This document shows, in pieces, positions 8,663 through 16,525 of a stretch of 64,000 nt of DNA. The notes under the pieces are model-generated. The model was not told the DNA's origin, ran no database searches, and worked only from the letters and a program-made list of their open reading frames with translations. Within the stretch, counting starts at the first letter, position 1. Each line of letters starts with the position of its first letter. The position numbers were made by a program, and so were the translations under genes. Source of the stretch: Chitinophaga arvensicola (GTDB lineage Bacteria > Bacteroidota > Bacteroidia > Chitinophagales > Chitinophagaceae); contig NZ_FOJG01000002.1 in the NCBI RefSeq assembly GCF_900110835.1, positions 3,488,698 to 3,552,697 of the forward strand, read 5' to 3'.

Positions 8663-9058
8663 ATGAATATTTTCAGGAAAATGCTTGGCGACCGGGATAT
8701 TGAACTGTTCATCGGTCAGGTGCTGAGAACCGGTGTGATCACTGCCTGCAGCATTGCGCTGCTGGGAGGCATCTTTTACATTGCACAGCAAGGCGCTGCC
8801 AGTGTACCGGACTATTCGCAATTTAAAGGAGAAGGAGCTGATTATACTACGTTCCGTGGTATCTTCCAGGGTGTAGCACAAGGTAGCGCCACAGAAATTA
8901 TACAACTGGGCGTACTGGTAATGCTGGCAACACCTATACTCCGTATCTTTTTCTCATTGATCGCATTTGCGTTGGAAAAAGACCGGCTGTATGTGCTTAT
9001 CACGACTATCGTATTGGGGATTATCCTCTTCAGTATGTTCGGCGGATTGAAAATATAA
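8663..9058 (+). CDS. DUF1634 membrane protein, TauE partner
   Basis: A 131-residue protein with three hydrophobic segments (about 25-47, 74-100 and 106-128). The sequence around VLRTGVITACSIALLGG and LGVLVMLATPILRIFFSLIAFALEKDRLYV, taken in pieces, is typical of DUF1634. It is the last gene of the GntR-TauE-DUF1634 operon and is most likely an accessory subunit of the permease. It is convergent with the thioesterase gene, with only 3 bp between the two stop codons. Confidence 0.85.
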   Translation: MNIFRKMLGDRDIELFIGQVLRTGVITACSIALLGGIFYIAQQGAASVPDYSQFKGEGADYTTFRGIFQGVAQGSATEIIQLGVLVMLATPILRIFFSLIAFALEKDRLYVLITTIVLGIILFSMFGGLKI

Positions 9059-9061
9059 GTA

Positions 9062-9454
9062 CTATTCTTCCCGCAGCCGTTCATCCGTATAGGTGATCTC
9101 GGTTCTGCCATGCGGCACCGGTTTGCCCTGCTCATCCACACTTACAAATACCATTTTGTCTACCGTCAGAATGGTTTTCTGGGTAATCTTATTCCTTACC
9201 TGGCAAGTGAGGGTGAGCGAGGTTCTGCCAAAGTGGATGGCCTTGATGCCCAGTTCCACAATATCGCCCTGACGGGCAGAGTTAATAAAGTTGATTTCAG
9301 ACATGTACTTGGTTACACAACGATTGGTACCCAGCTGAATGATAGAATAAATGGCTGCTTCTTCATCGATCCACCGCAGCAAACTCCCGCCAAATAGAGT
9401 TCCGTGTGCATTCAGATCCTCCGGCTTTACCCATTTCCGTGTATAAAAATTCAT
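9062..9454 (-). CDS. Acyl-CoA thioesterase (hotdog fold, YciA/BACH type)
   Basis: A single hotdog domain of 130 residues. Visible are MNFYTRKWVKPEDLNAHGTL, the hotdog helix GGSLLRWIDEEAA with its conserved Asp, and the strand FGRTSLTLTCQV. Enzymes of this class hydrolyse acyl-CoA to free acid and CoA in the cytoplasm. The open frame extends upstream from a TTG at 9505 into nagA, but I prefer ATG at 9454 because a good promoter (TAGCTTTG) sits between 9473 and 9480, so the longer form would begin upstream of transcription. The gene follows nagA yet seems independently expressed, and no functional link to amino-sugar use is evident. Confidence 0.88.
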   Translation of the reverse strand: MNFYTRKWVKPEDLNAHGTLFGGSLLRWIDEEAAIYSIIQLGTNRCVTKYMSEINFINSARQGDIVELGIKAIHFGRTSLTLTCQVRNKITQKTILTVDKMVFVSVDEQGKPVPHGRTEITYTDERLREE

Positions 9455-9472
9455 GACCCGTACAATTTTATG

Positions 9473-9505
9473 CAAAGCTATTTCATTCTCCGATACGATG
9501 CACAA
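9473..9505 (-). promoter_or_regulatory. Promoter of the thioesterase gene
   Basis: On the minus strand TTG (complement of 9503-9505), 22 nt, then TAGCTTTG (complement of 9473-9480). It overlaps the last codons of nagA and fixes the thioesterase start at 9454. Confidence 0.55.
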
Positions 9506-10673
9506 CTTTTCCGGCTACCATGGTTAACTGTACGGTAATATCTTCATCAAAAATAACAATATCGGCGTCTTTCCCGGCTACCAGCGAGCCTTTGCGATCC
9601 GCTACCCCCATAATACGGGCAGGCGTATAGCTCATCATTCGCACGGCAGTGGCCACCGGCACCCCGGCCAGGTTCACCATATTTCTAACAAGACGGTCGG
9701 TGGTAGCTACGCTGCCTGCAAACGCCGTACGATCGGGCAATTTGGCCACGCCATCTTCTACAATCACTTCCAGTCCGCCATTCAACGGGCCCAGCACACT
9801 CTTCCCCGGCGGCATCCCTGCGGCACGCATCGCATCAGTGATCAGCGCAATACGGTCCGGCCCTTTGATCTTATAAATCAGCTGCAACAATGATGCTGGT
9901 AAATGCACACCATCTGCAATCACTTCTGCATCTATTTCATCGATCAGGTACACACTTTCAATAACACCGGCATAGCGGTACAGGTTACGCCGCGTAACGC
10001 CCGACATAGCAGAGTAAAAGTGTGTTGCCAACGTATAGCCACACTCCACTGCTTTTACCACTTCTTCATATATAGCATCGGTATGTGCAATAGCTGGCAG
10101 TATTCCTTTAGTACGCAGATACTCCCCCATTTCCAGCGCGCCCGGTAGCTCCGGCGCCACGCTCCAACGGGAAATGTGTTCGCTGTAATCCAGTATCTCC
10201 CGGTACTCCACCGGATCAGGATTGCGGATATACCTTGGATCCTGTGCGCCCCGCTGGCTCATCGCAAAATAGGGACCTTCCAGGTGCATACCCAGGAAAC
10301 CCGCGCCATTATGCGGTTGTGACACCGCTTCCTTGTAAATATCCAGCGTATGCAGTAAGTGTTCCTTTTCGGCAGTTAAAGTGGTAGGCACCATGGCAGT
10401 GGTGCCGTACCGTGCATGCGTTTCCGTTATACCATGAAAAGCGCGGACGGTGCCATCCATAAAATCATGACCACCGCCTCCGTGAATATGCAGATCAATG
10501 AAACCGGGGGCAACATAGTTACCTCCGGCATCAATGATCGTATCTGCGTGATCAGGAATAGTTCCTTCTCCCGCTGCTGTAATCCGGCCATCGCTGATCA
10601 GCACACTTCCCTGTGATATCACCCGGAAAGGCGTGATCAACCGGCCATTGATAATCTTAATTGTTTGCGGCAT
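9483..10673 (-). CDS. nagA: N-acetylglucosamine-6-phosphate deacetylase
   Basis: A 396-residue amidohydrolase that removes acetate from N-acetylhexosamine-6-phosphate in the cytoplasm. The metal and substrate residues of the family are present: H62-x-H64 in DLHIHGGGG, E132 in HLEGP, H197 in AHTDA, H218 in THFYSAMS, and the catalytic D280 in LITDAM. The length is normal. It begins 3 bp after the nagB stop and is the last gene driven by the GH109 operon. Because the upstream glycosidase is of the alpha-GalNAc-releasing family, the real substrate could be GalNAc-6-phosphate rather than GlcNAc-6-phosphate; the sequence does not settle this. Confidence 0.93.
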   Translation of the reverse strand: MPQTIKIINGRLITPFRVISQGSVLISDGRITAAGEGTIPDHADTIIDAGGNYVAPGFIDLHIHGGGGHDFMDGTVRAFHGITETHARYGTTAMVPTTLTAEKEHLLHTLDIYKEAVSQPHNGAGFLGMHLEGPYFAMSQRGAQDPRYIRNPDPVEYREILDYSEHISRWSVAPELPGALEMGEYLRTKGILPAIAHTDAIYEEVVKAVECGYTLATHFYSAMSGVTRRNLYRYAGVIESVYLIDEIDAEVIADGVHLPASLLQLIYKIKGPDRIALITDAMRAAGMPPGKSVLGPLNGGLEVIVEDGVAKLPDRTAFAGSVATTDRLVRNMVNLAGVPVATAVRMMSYTPARIMGVADRKGSLVAGKDADIVIFDEDITVQLTMVAGKVVHRIGE

Positions 10674-10676
10674 GTA

Positions 10677-11426
10677 TTAAACTGTTTTCTGCGCTGGTTG
10701 CAGTTTGGCGGCAGATGCTTCGTCCAGGTAAAACACACAGTCACTATGCGTTTGTAAGATACTGGCGGGAAACAGGTTGCTCACCGGCTGCTCCAGGCTA
10801 TCCTTCACGGCCTGTGCTTTACGCGCACCCGGTACAGAACAGATGATATGTTTGGATAACAGGATCTGGTGCACCGACATGCTGATCGCCTGTAATGGCA
10901 CTTCTGATACAGCGCTGAACCAGCCTTCATTCATCTGTTGCTGCCTGCAGGCGGCGTCCAGGTTCACAACAAGATACGGTTTTGTAGTGGTAAAATCTGC
11001 CGGAGGATCATTAAACGCCAGGTGACCATTTTCACCCACACCTACCAGCGCCACATCAATCGGATGCGCCTGTATCAGGGCGGAAATACGCGCACACTCT
11101 TCTTCCGGATCGCCTTCCCCGCTGATCAGGCATACCGATTGCAACGGCGCTACTTTCTCCAGGAAACGCTCCCGCAGGTATTTCCGGAAACTGGCCGGAT
11201 GTGTTACAGGTAAACCGATATATTCGTCCAGGTGGAACATGTTGACTTTGCCCCATTCAATATCACTGTCGATCAACTGCCGGATCGTTTCAAACTGACT
11301 GGTCCCTGTGGCCAATATAATGTTGGCGCTACCTTTTTCTTTAATGGCGGCATTGATCAAAGCAATAGCAGCATTGCCCGCTACGCTGCCGAGCGATTGT
11401 GGGTCTTTGGATGTGATTATTTTCAT
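10677..11426 (-). CDS. nagB: Glucosamine-6-phosphate deaminase-like isomerase
   Basis: A 249-residue NagB/RpiA-fold protein that would convert hexosamine-6-phosphate to ketohexose-6-phosphate plus ammonia. It has the phosphate-binding ATGTSQ (39-44), the LDEY motif with D67, and the signature VGVGENGHLAFNDPP (128-142) with H135. Compared with E. coli NagB (Asp141, His143, Glu148), the first Asp is Asn133 and the Glu is Asp140, a variant active site. It lies between GH109 (24 bp gap) and nagA (3 bp gap). An AgaI-like role on galactosamine-6-phosphate is a plausible alternative in this context. Confidence 0.85.
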   Translation of the reverse strand: MKIITSKDPQSLGSVAGNAAIALINAAIKEKGSANIILATGTSQFETIRQLIDSDIEWGKVNMFHLDEYIGLPVTHPASFRKYLRERFLEKVAPLQSVCLISGEGDPEEECARISALIQAHPIDVALVGVGENGHLAFNDPPADFTTTKPYLVVNLDAACRQQQMNEGWFSAVSEVPLQAISMSVHQILLSKHIICSVPGARKAQAVKDSLEQPVSNLFPASILQTHSDCVFYLDEASAAKLQPAQKTV

Positions 11427-11450
11427 TGCACTTTATTTTTCAGGAGATGA

Positions 11451-12884
11451 TTACTTTTTTTCTTTTACACCGGTGGTGCCACCCTGCGCCAGGGAAATAT
11501 CTACCGGCTTATTATGCTTCCAGGCGCCATTGGTAAAATCAGGTATGTCGATGGATGCTGAACGGTTAGCTACCGACCATTCACTTAATGGCCCGATGGC
11601 ACTCCATGCAGCGGCATCATATACATCAATATCCACCGGTAAACCATTGCGCAAACAATCAATGAGGCGCCAGTCCATCAGGAAATCCATACCACCATGG
11701 CCTCCCACTTGCTTAGCCATCTCACCCACTCTTTTCACGATCGCCGGTGTATATTTTTCCTCCAGTTTTTTAAATTCTTCCGGACTGATCCATCCTTCAT
11801 GGCTCACACTGATCCTGGGTTCCAGCGGATACTTCTGCGCCGTGGCCTTTGTACCGCTCACCAGGTGTAAACGGGAATATACCCTTGGTGTACTCACATC
11901 ATGCTGTAACATAATGGTGCGGCCCTTCCGGGTACGGATAGTAGTGGTATTCATATTACCACGCATATGCGCATTCACATAAGGCTTATAAAAATCATCC
12001 TTTGCCGCCAGTTCTACCGCGCGCTCATGCAGCATAAAATCATTGCTTTGCATAGATACCAGGTAGTCCATGCTGTCGCCCCGGTTTACATCCAGCACCT
12101 GGCATACAGGCCCCAGACCATGCGTTGGATACAGGTTACCATTGCGATGCGCATTTTCTTTCAGCCGCCATACATCGTAGCGTTTACTCTTATCAAAAAG
12201 ACTTTCCAGGATATCGTGGATATACGCGCCTTCACAATGTACCAGCTCCCCGAAAAATCCTTGCCGAGCCATATTCAGGGTAAGCAACTCAAAGAAATCA
12301 TAGCAACAGTTTTCCAGTAACACACAATGCTTCTTTGTTTTCTCAGATGTTTCCACCAATTGCCAGCACTGTTCAATTGTGACTGCTGCCGGAATTTCTG
12401 TAGCCACGTGCTTTCCATGCAGCATGGCGTATACGGCAATAGGTGTATGCAGTTCCCAGGGGGTAGCGATATACACCAGATCAATATCGTCGCGTTCACA
12501 CAATTTTTTCCATGCATCGGCAGATCCCGTGTATTCGTGTGGGTTATAACCCGAACCTTTGATGCGTTCTTTAGTAGCTGCAATCATTTCCGGCCGGATA
12601 TCACACAGTGCTTTTACTTCTATTCCCTGGAGATTGGTAATGCGTTCCACGGCCGCTGATCCACGATTACCCAAACCAATATAGCCGATACGCACCGTGT
12701 CAATTTTCGGTGCGGCATAGCCGCTCATATTAAATTGTTGCCGGTACTTACGGCCTGCCTGCTTCCGGATCTGATCCAGCACCTTGCCCTGTTTCTCCTG
12801 CGCAGTGGCATATCCTGGCAACAAAGTGCTGCCTAGTCCTACCAACCCTGCCAGTTTCAAAAAGTCTCTGCGTTTATTATTCAT
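11451..12884 (-). CDS. GH109 alpha-N-acetylgalactosaminidase (Gfo/Idh/MocA fold)
   Basis: A 477-residue NAD-dependent glycosidase. The N-terminus carries a twin-arginine signal (R5-R6-D-F-L-K), a Rossmann GxGxxG at 70-75, TPWELH at 141-146, THGLGP at 254-259 and GGHGGMD at 394-400, followed by VYDAAAWSA. This motif set marks family GH109 rather than a plain dehydrogenase. Known members cleave terminal alpha-linked GalNAc with NAD+ as a tightly bound, non-consumed cofactor, and the Tat signal fits export with cofactor already bound. It sits between an esterase and nagB in the SusC/SusD operon, suggesting use of GalNAc-capped (mucin-like or acetylated) glycans. Confidence 0.88.
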   Translation of the reverse strand: MNNKRRDFLKLAGLVGLGSTLLPGYATAQEKQGKVLDQIRKQAGRKYRQQFNMSGYAAPKIDTVRIGYIGLGNRGSAAVERITNLQGIEVKALCDIRPEMIAATKERIKGSGYNPHEYTGSADAWKKLCERDDIDLVYIATPWELHTPIAVYAMLHGKHVATEIPAAVTIEQCWQLVETSEKTKKHCVLLENCCYDFFELLTLNMARQGFFGELVHCEGAYIHDILESLFDKSKRYDVWRLKENAHRNGNLYPTHGLGPVCQVLDVNRGDSMDYLVSMQSNDFMLHERAVELAAKDDFYKPYVNAHMRGNMNTTTIRTRKGRTIMLQHDVSTPRVYSRLHLVSGTKATAQKYPLEPRISVSHEGWISPEEFKKLEEKYTPAIVKRVGEMAKQVGGHGGMDFLMDWRLIDCLRNGLPVDIDVYDAAAWSAIGPLSEWSVANRSASIDIPDFTNGAWKHNKPVDISLAQGGTTGVKEKK

Positions 12885-12901
12885 AACGATCTGTTTTCTG
12901 T

Positions 12902-14923
12902 TTAATGGAAAATGCTCTGTCCGGGTTGTTTACACCGTTTTCTTAGTTGCGCAAACACTTCCTGTTGTGCCTGTAGTTCCGCTCCTGTCAGGGATCGTCC
13001 GGACATGGTTACGGGTGCATTAAACACTACTTCTTTTCCGCTCAGGGCCGCTGCCAGGGATATATCTCCCCAAACCAGTATTCCCGGAACATGAATGGCC
13101 ATGCTGAAAAAATCAATGCCTGCACGCTCATCAAAACGATAACTCAATGGCGCATGATCCAATACCACCTGTGTTACATTGCCACCGAGCGCGGCTAAAA
13201 ACAGGGAGGCTATGCCGGCCTCCCTGCTACCGTTAAGTACTATACGAACATCTCCGTCTGACTTCTTTAAATAATTGGTGATCAGTTGCAGATCGCTTAC
13301 CCATCTTCCCTGCACGGTACCACCCAGCCACAACACGGAACGCGCCAGTGTATGATAAGGCGGCTGGCTACCATCGACAGTAGTGGCGGTAACGGAACTT
13401 TGTTCACCGGAACCCCACAGGTCTGTCAGTACCACACCCTGACCTGACTGTATCGCTTTCTCTATGTCCATTGCCGGAATACTGTCCTTACCACCCGGAT
13501 GAGTAAATACCACGTAACCTTTCTCTTTACTGCCGGGCGCACGGAGCAGCAACGGAATCAGGGAACCATCTGAGGTTTCCAGTGCGATCCGTTGCCATCC
13601 CTGCGCCGGGCTATAGGTATGTACTTGTTTCAGTGTTCTGTTTTCGTTGATGCGTAACAGCTGTTGCAATGCTTTGCGCTTTGCATTGTTATCGATAGGC
13701 GCTTTCAACAGTTGTTCATTCAGTAGTTGCCCCTGTTGTGTACACCAGGCGGCAGTAGTTACCACACCGGCATCACGCTGATCCGGTGAAAAGGTCTGTA
13801 ATTGCGCCACCGGCAATAAGTTGAACGCAGGCTCCTTTTTAGGGGCGCCGGTACCGGTATGTTTTAATTGCAGGTCCATCCAGCCGATCATGGTTTCCCT
13901 GATTTCGGGCCAGTAGCCATGCACGGTATTAAATAGCTGATAGCTGAGTTTATCGCTGGCGTGCAGTGCCTCATATACCGGTGCAGCGGCTTTGTAGCTG
14001 CGCAGCATTTCAGAAGGAAAAAACGACTTACTGGCATCATTCAGTGCATTGCAGATCTTCAGGGCGCGTGGCGCCACCATGGCTAATACGGCAGATTCTT
14101 CCATATAGGTGAGTCCATCCGGTACCAGTTCACATACGCAATTGCTGTTCAGAATATAGGATTCAAACGTGCCTACACTCACCACCGGAACGGCAGCTTT
14201 GATGCGTTCGTCCATCGCGGCGAGCCACATCGTCTGATTGCCTCCGCCGCTGGCGCCGGTAGCACCAATACGTTCTTTGTCTACCTCCGGTAAACTGGCC
14301 AGCAGATCCACTCCCCGCATGTTATCGCTAAGTTGCATGCCCAGTAAGGTATTGCCGGTATTCAGCAGCGAAGCACCGAGATTGGCGCCATGATATTCTG
14401 CCACGCCGGCAGTGGTAGTTCTTTCACCCGTACCCCAGGCATCTATCGTAAGGCATACATATCCATTCAATGCGAGGCTGTGTGCGGTGGCCTGTACCAT
14501 ATCGCCCATGCGGGCATCTTTCCAGTGGCCGTGCATATTAATCACCGCAGGAAAAGGGCCTTTCCCATCCGGTACATAGAGATTCGCCGTAGCGAATACA
14601 CCGGGCCGGGTCTGGAAAAATATTTTCCGTATATGGTATCCCGTTAGCTGGATACGGCCGGTTTCTTTTACCTGCAAGGGCAATGCGTGGTCCTCTACGG
14701 CGCCGGTCGACTGCAGAATGGCGGCTTTCAGTAGCCGTCGCCGTGGGGTCCATTCGCTCTCCGTGGCAGGCAGCACCTGCGCCTGAAAGGCGGTGGCTGC
14801 CTGCTGCCTCAGCTGCTGCTGTACAATGTCTGTCCGCTCTCCGGAAAACACCTTCGGCAACGGCTCCTGCGAAGAATAGAATAGTGAGGACAACACCATG
14901 GAAAATGAAACTAATGTCTTCAA
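12902..14923 (-). CDS. Tandem alpha/beta-hydrolase (acetyl-xylan-esterase-like), second domain degenerate
   Basis: A 673-residue exported protein with a signal peptide and two alpha/beta-hydrolase domains. The first (about 90-355) has the oxyanion HGHW at 131-134, DAWGTGERT at 161-169, the nucleophile elbow GASGGG with S225, and a candidate catalytic His at H335 (HGYW). The second (about 440-660) repeats the plan with FTHPGGK and DLWGSGEQ, but its elbow reads LNGSREAG and lacks the usual G-x-S-x-G. Only the first domain is therefore likely to be catalytic. It lies 17 bp upstream of GH109 and 25 bp downstream of the SusD gene, and would remove acyl groups from the imported glycan. Confidence 0.82.
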   Translation of the reverse strand: MKTLVSFSMVLSSLFYSSQEPLPKVFSGERTDIVQQQLRQQAATAFQAQVLPATESEWTPRRRLLKAAILQSTGAVEDHALPLQVKETGRIQLTGYHIRKIFFQTRPGVFATANLYVPDGKGPFPAVINMHGHWKDARMGDMVQATAHSLALNGYVCLTIDAWGTGERTTTAGVAEYHGANLGASLLNTGNTLLGMQLSDNMRGVDLLASLPEVDKERIGATGASGGGNQTMWLAAMDERIKAAVPVVSVGTFESYILNSNCVCELVPDGLTYMEESAVLAMVAPRALKICNALNDASKSFFPSEMLRSYKAAAPVYEALHASDKLSYQLFNTVHGYWPEIRETMIGWMDLQLKHTGTGAPKKEPAFNLLPVAQLQTFSPDQRDAGVVTTAAWCTQQGQLLNEQLLKAPIDNNAKRKALQQLLRINENRTLKQVHTYSPAQGWQRIALETSDGSLIPLLLRAPGSKEKGYVVFTHPGGKDSIPAMDIEKAIQSGQGVVLTDLWGSGEQSSVTATTVDGSQPPYHTLARSVLWLGGTVQGRWVSDLQLITNYLKKSDGDVRIVLNGSREAGIASLFLAALGGNVTQVVLDHAPLSYRFDERAGIDFFSMAIHVPGILVWGDISLAAALSGKEVVFNAPVTMSGRSLTGAELQAQQEVFAQLRKRCKQPGQSIFH

Positions 14924-14948
14924 GTATATTTGCGTTTAGTGATTCAAA

Positions 14949-16505
14949 TCAATCTACATCCCACCACAAACGGGTAGCTGCATTATCAGGGCCGCCCAAC
15001 AGCTGTATTCCTTTTTTCAGTTCTGTACCATTATTCACGGCTTCAGAAGATGGATAAGGTAAACGTTTGATAAAGGTACCTGCCGGCAGATCCGGGTTGT
15101 CTGACTGTACCACCGGATACATTACGGGAAAACCACTGCGGCGGTATTCTGCCCAACCTTCCAATCCGTCGGGATAAATAGCCAGCCATTTCTGTGTACC
15201 AATCTGCTGCCGCTGTATGTTTACTGCCGTTCCGAATTTAACCGGGATATTGGCCACGGGGGCAGAGTTCTGAAAATCACCGGGAGCGGTTGGCAAAGCG
15301 GTTGAATTCGTATAGGCGGTTACGATAGCCGCATCTTTTACACCCCAGTTTTCCATACTCACTGCAATGCCTTTTTCATACAGGTCTTGTGCTGTTCCTC
15401 CCATACTCCAACCGTTTAAAGCGCCTTCTGCACGCAGGAAATAAGCTTCTGCCGCCATCATCACATGTTTGGATGCTTCCAACGCAGGCAACCAGGAAAA
15501 GTTCAACGGGTTATAAGTTACCCAATAAGCGCCCACATTAGAAGTTTGAGCCGGTTGATTCAACGGATTGTTCAATGCCGCCGCCGATGATCCGTTACGC
15601 ACGCCTCTGTAAGTGCCGCCATTTACCGCAGGCTGATAAAAAGCCGCCAGTCTCGGATCATTATACCCCTTCATATAGGAAGCCATGGTGGCGCTCATAC
15701 TGAATTCATTATAGGAGGCTACCCTCGACAACCCGTTGCCATCGCCGCCGTTCAATGTCTTTTTCATCATGGCGGTATGCGCTACAGTTGTCATCACACC
15801 ACTGGCTACTGCCGCCTCGGCTTCTGTTTTAGCGCGGTCTGGCTGTACCTTGGAAATACGCAGTGCCAGTCGCAAACGGAGCGTATTGGCAAAACGGATC
15901 CACTGTTGTACATCGCCTGCATAGATCAGGTCGTTGGCGCCAAAAATATTCGTAGCGCTGGTGGCTTTCAGATTCTTCACTGCATGATCCAGCCGCTTGA
16001 AAAAGTCGTCATAAATTTTATCCTGGGCATCGTATGCGATCACATCCTGGGCCTTTCCTGCATCAAAATAAGCAACAGGACCGAAATAATCCGTCAGGTG
16101 ATGAAAGGCATATACCCACATGATTTCTGCGAGGGCATATTCGCCGGAATTTTCTGCTGTATTTTCAAAAATGGTGCGTAACTGCGGCACCGTTTGCACA
16201 TAGGCTATAATGCCCGGGCGCGGCAACCAACCGTCGTTGATCACATAGCGGTCGGTCTGAAAACTATTGGTAGTAAGTGCAAAATATTGTGCATACAAAT
16301 CTGCATACAGGTTTTGCACCGTCTGGTAGTATCCCTGGTTAATACCCGCAGAAGATTCTGCTTTGGAGAACATATAAGGCAGCTCTCCTTTTCCCACACC
16401 CGTCAACCCCGCAGGGTCCACATTCATGGAATCAAAGTTCTTTGTACAGCTGCCCAGCATCACCGTCAGCGCCAGCGGAAGTATATATTTAAATGGCTTG
16501 TTCAT
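14949..16505 (-). CDS. SusD/RagB-like_2 lipoprotein (locus 2)
   Basis: A 518-residue surface lipoprotein with lipobox LGSC (Cys20) and the SusD-like_2 pattern: NMNVDP near the N-terminus, AEIMWVYAFHHLTDYFG and WIRFANTLRLRLALRIS in the TPR region, and KWLAIYPDGLEGWAEYRRSG (about 445-465) near the C-terminus. It binds glycan at the cell surface and caps the SusC barrel encoded 20 bp upstream. The same SusD subfamily and the matching SusC subfamily occur again at 44884-49619. Confidence 0.93.
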   Translation of the reverse strand: MNKPFKYILPLALTVMLGSCTKNFDSMNVDPAGLTGVGKGELPYMFSKAESSAGINQGYYQTVQNLYADLYAQYFALTTNSFQTDRYVINDGWLPRPGIIAYVQTVPQLRTIFENTAENSGEYALAEIMWVYAFHHLTDYFGPVAYFDAGKAQDVIAYDAQDKIYDDFFKRLDHAVKNLKATSATNIFGANDLIYAGDVQQWIRFANTLRLRLALRISKVQPDRAKTEAEAAVASGVMTTVAHTAMMKKTLNGGDGNGLSRVASYNEFSMSATMASYMKGYNDPRLAAFYQPAVNGGTYRGVRNGSSAAALNNPLNQPAQTSNVGAYWVTYNPLNFSWLPALEASKHVMMAAEAYFLRAEGALNGWSMGGTAQDLYEKGIAVSMENWGVKDAAIVTAYTNSTALPTAPGDFQNSAPVANIPVKFGTAVNIQRQQIGTQKWLAIYPDGLEGWAEYRRSGFPVMYPVVQSDNPDLPAGTFIKRLPYPSSEAVNNGTELKKGIQLLGGPDNAATRLWWDVD

Positions 16506-16525
16506 GGCTGTGTGTTTTTTGATTA

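Noticed and set aside
9455-9505. TTG-started longer thioesterase overlapping nagA
   Set aside because: A consensus promoter at 9473-9505 lies inside the extension.
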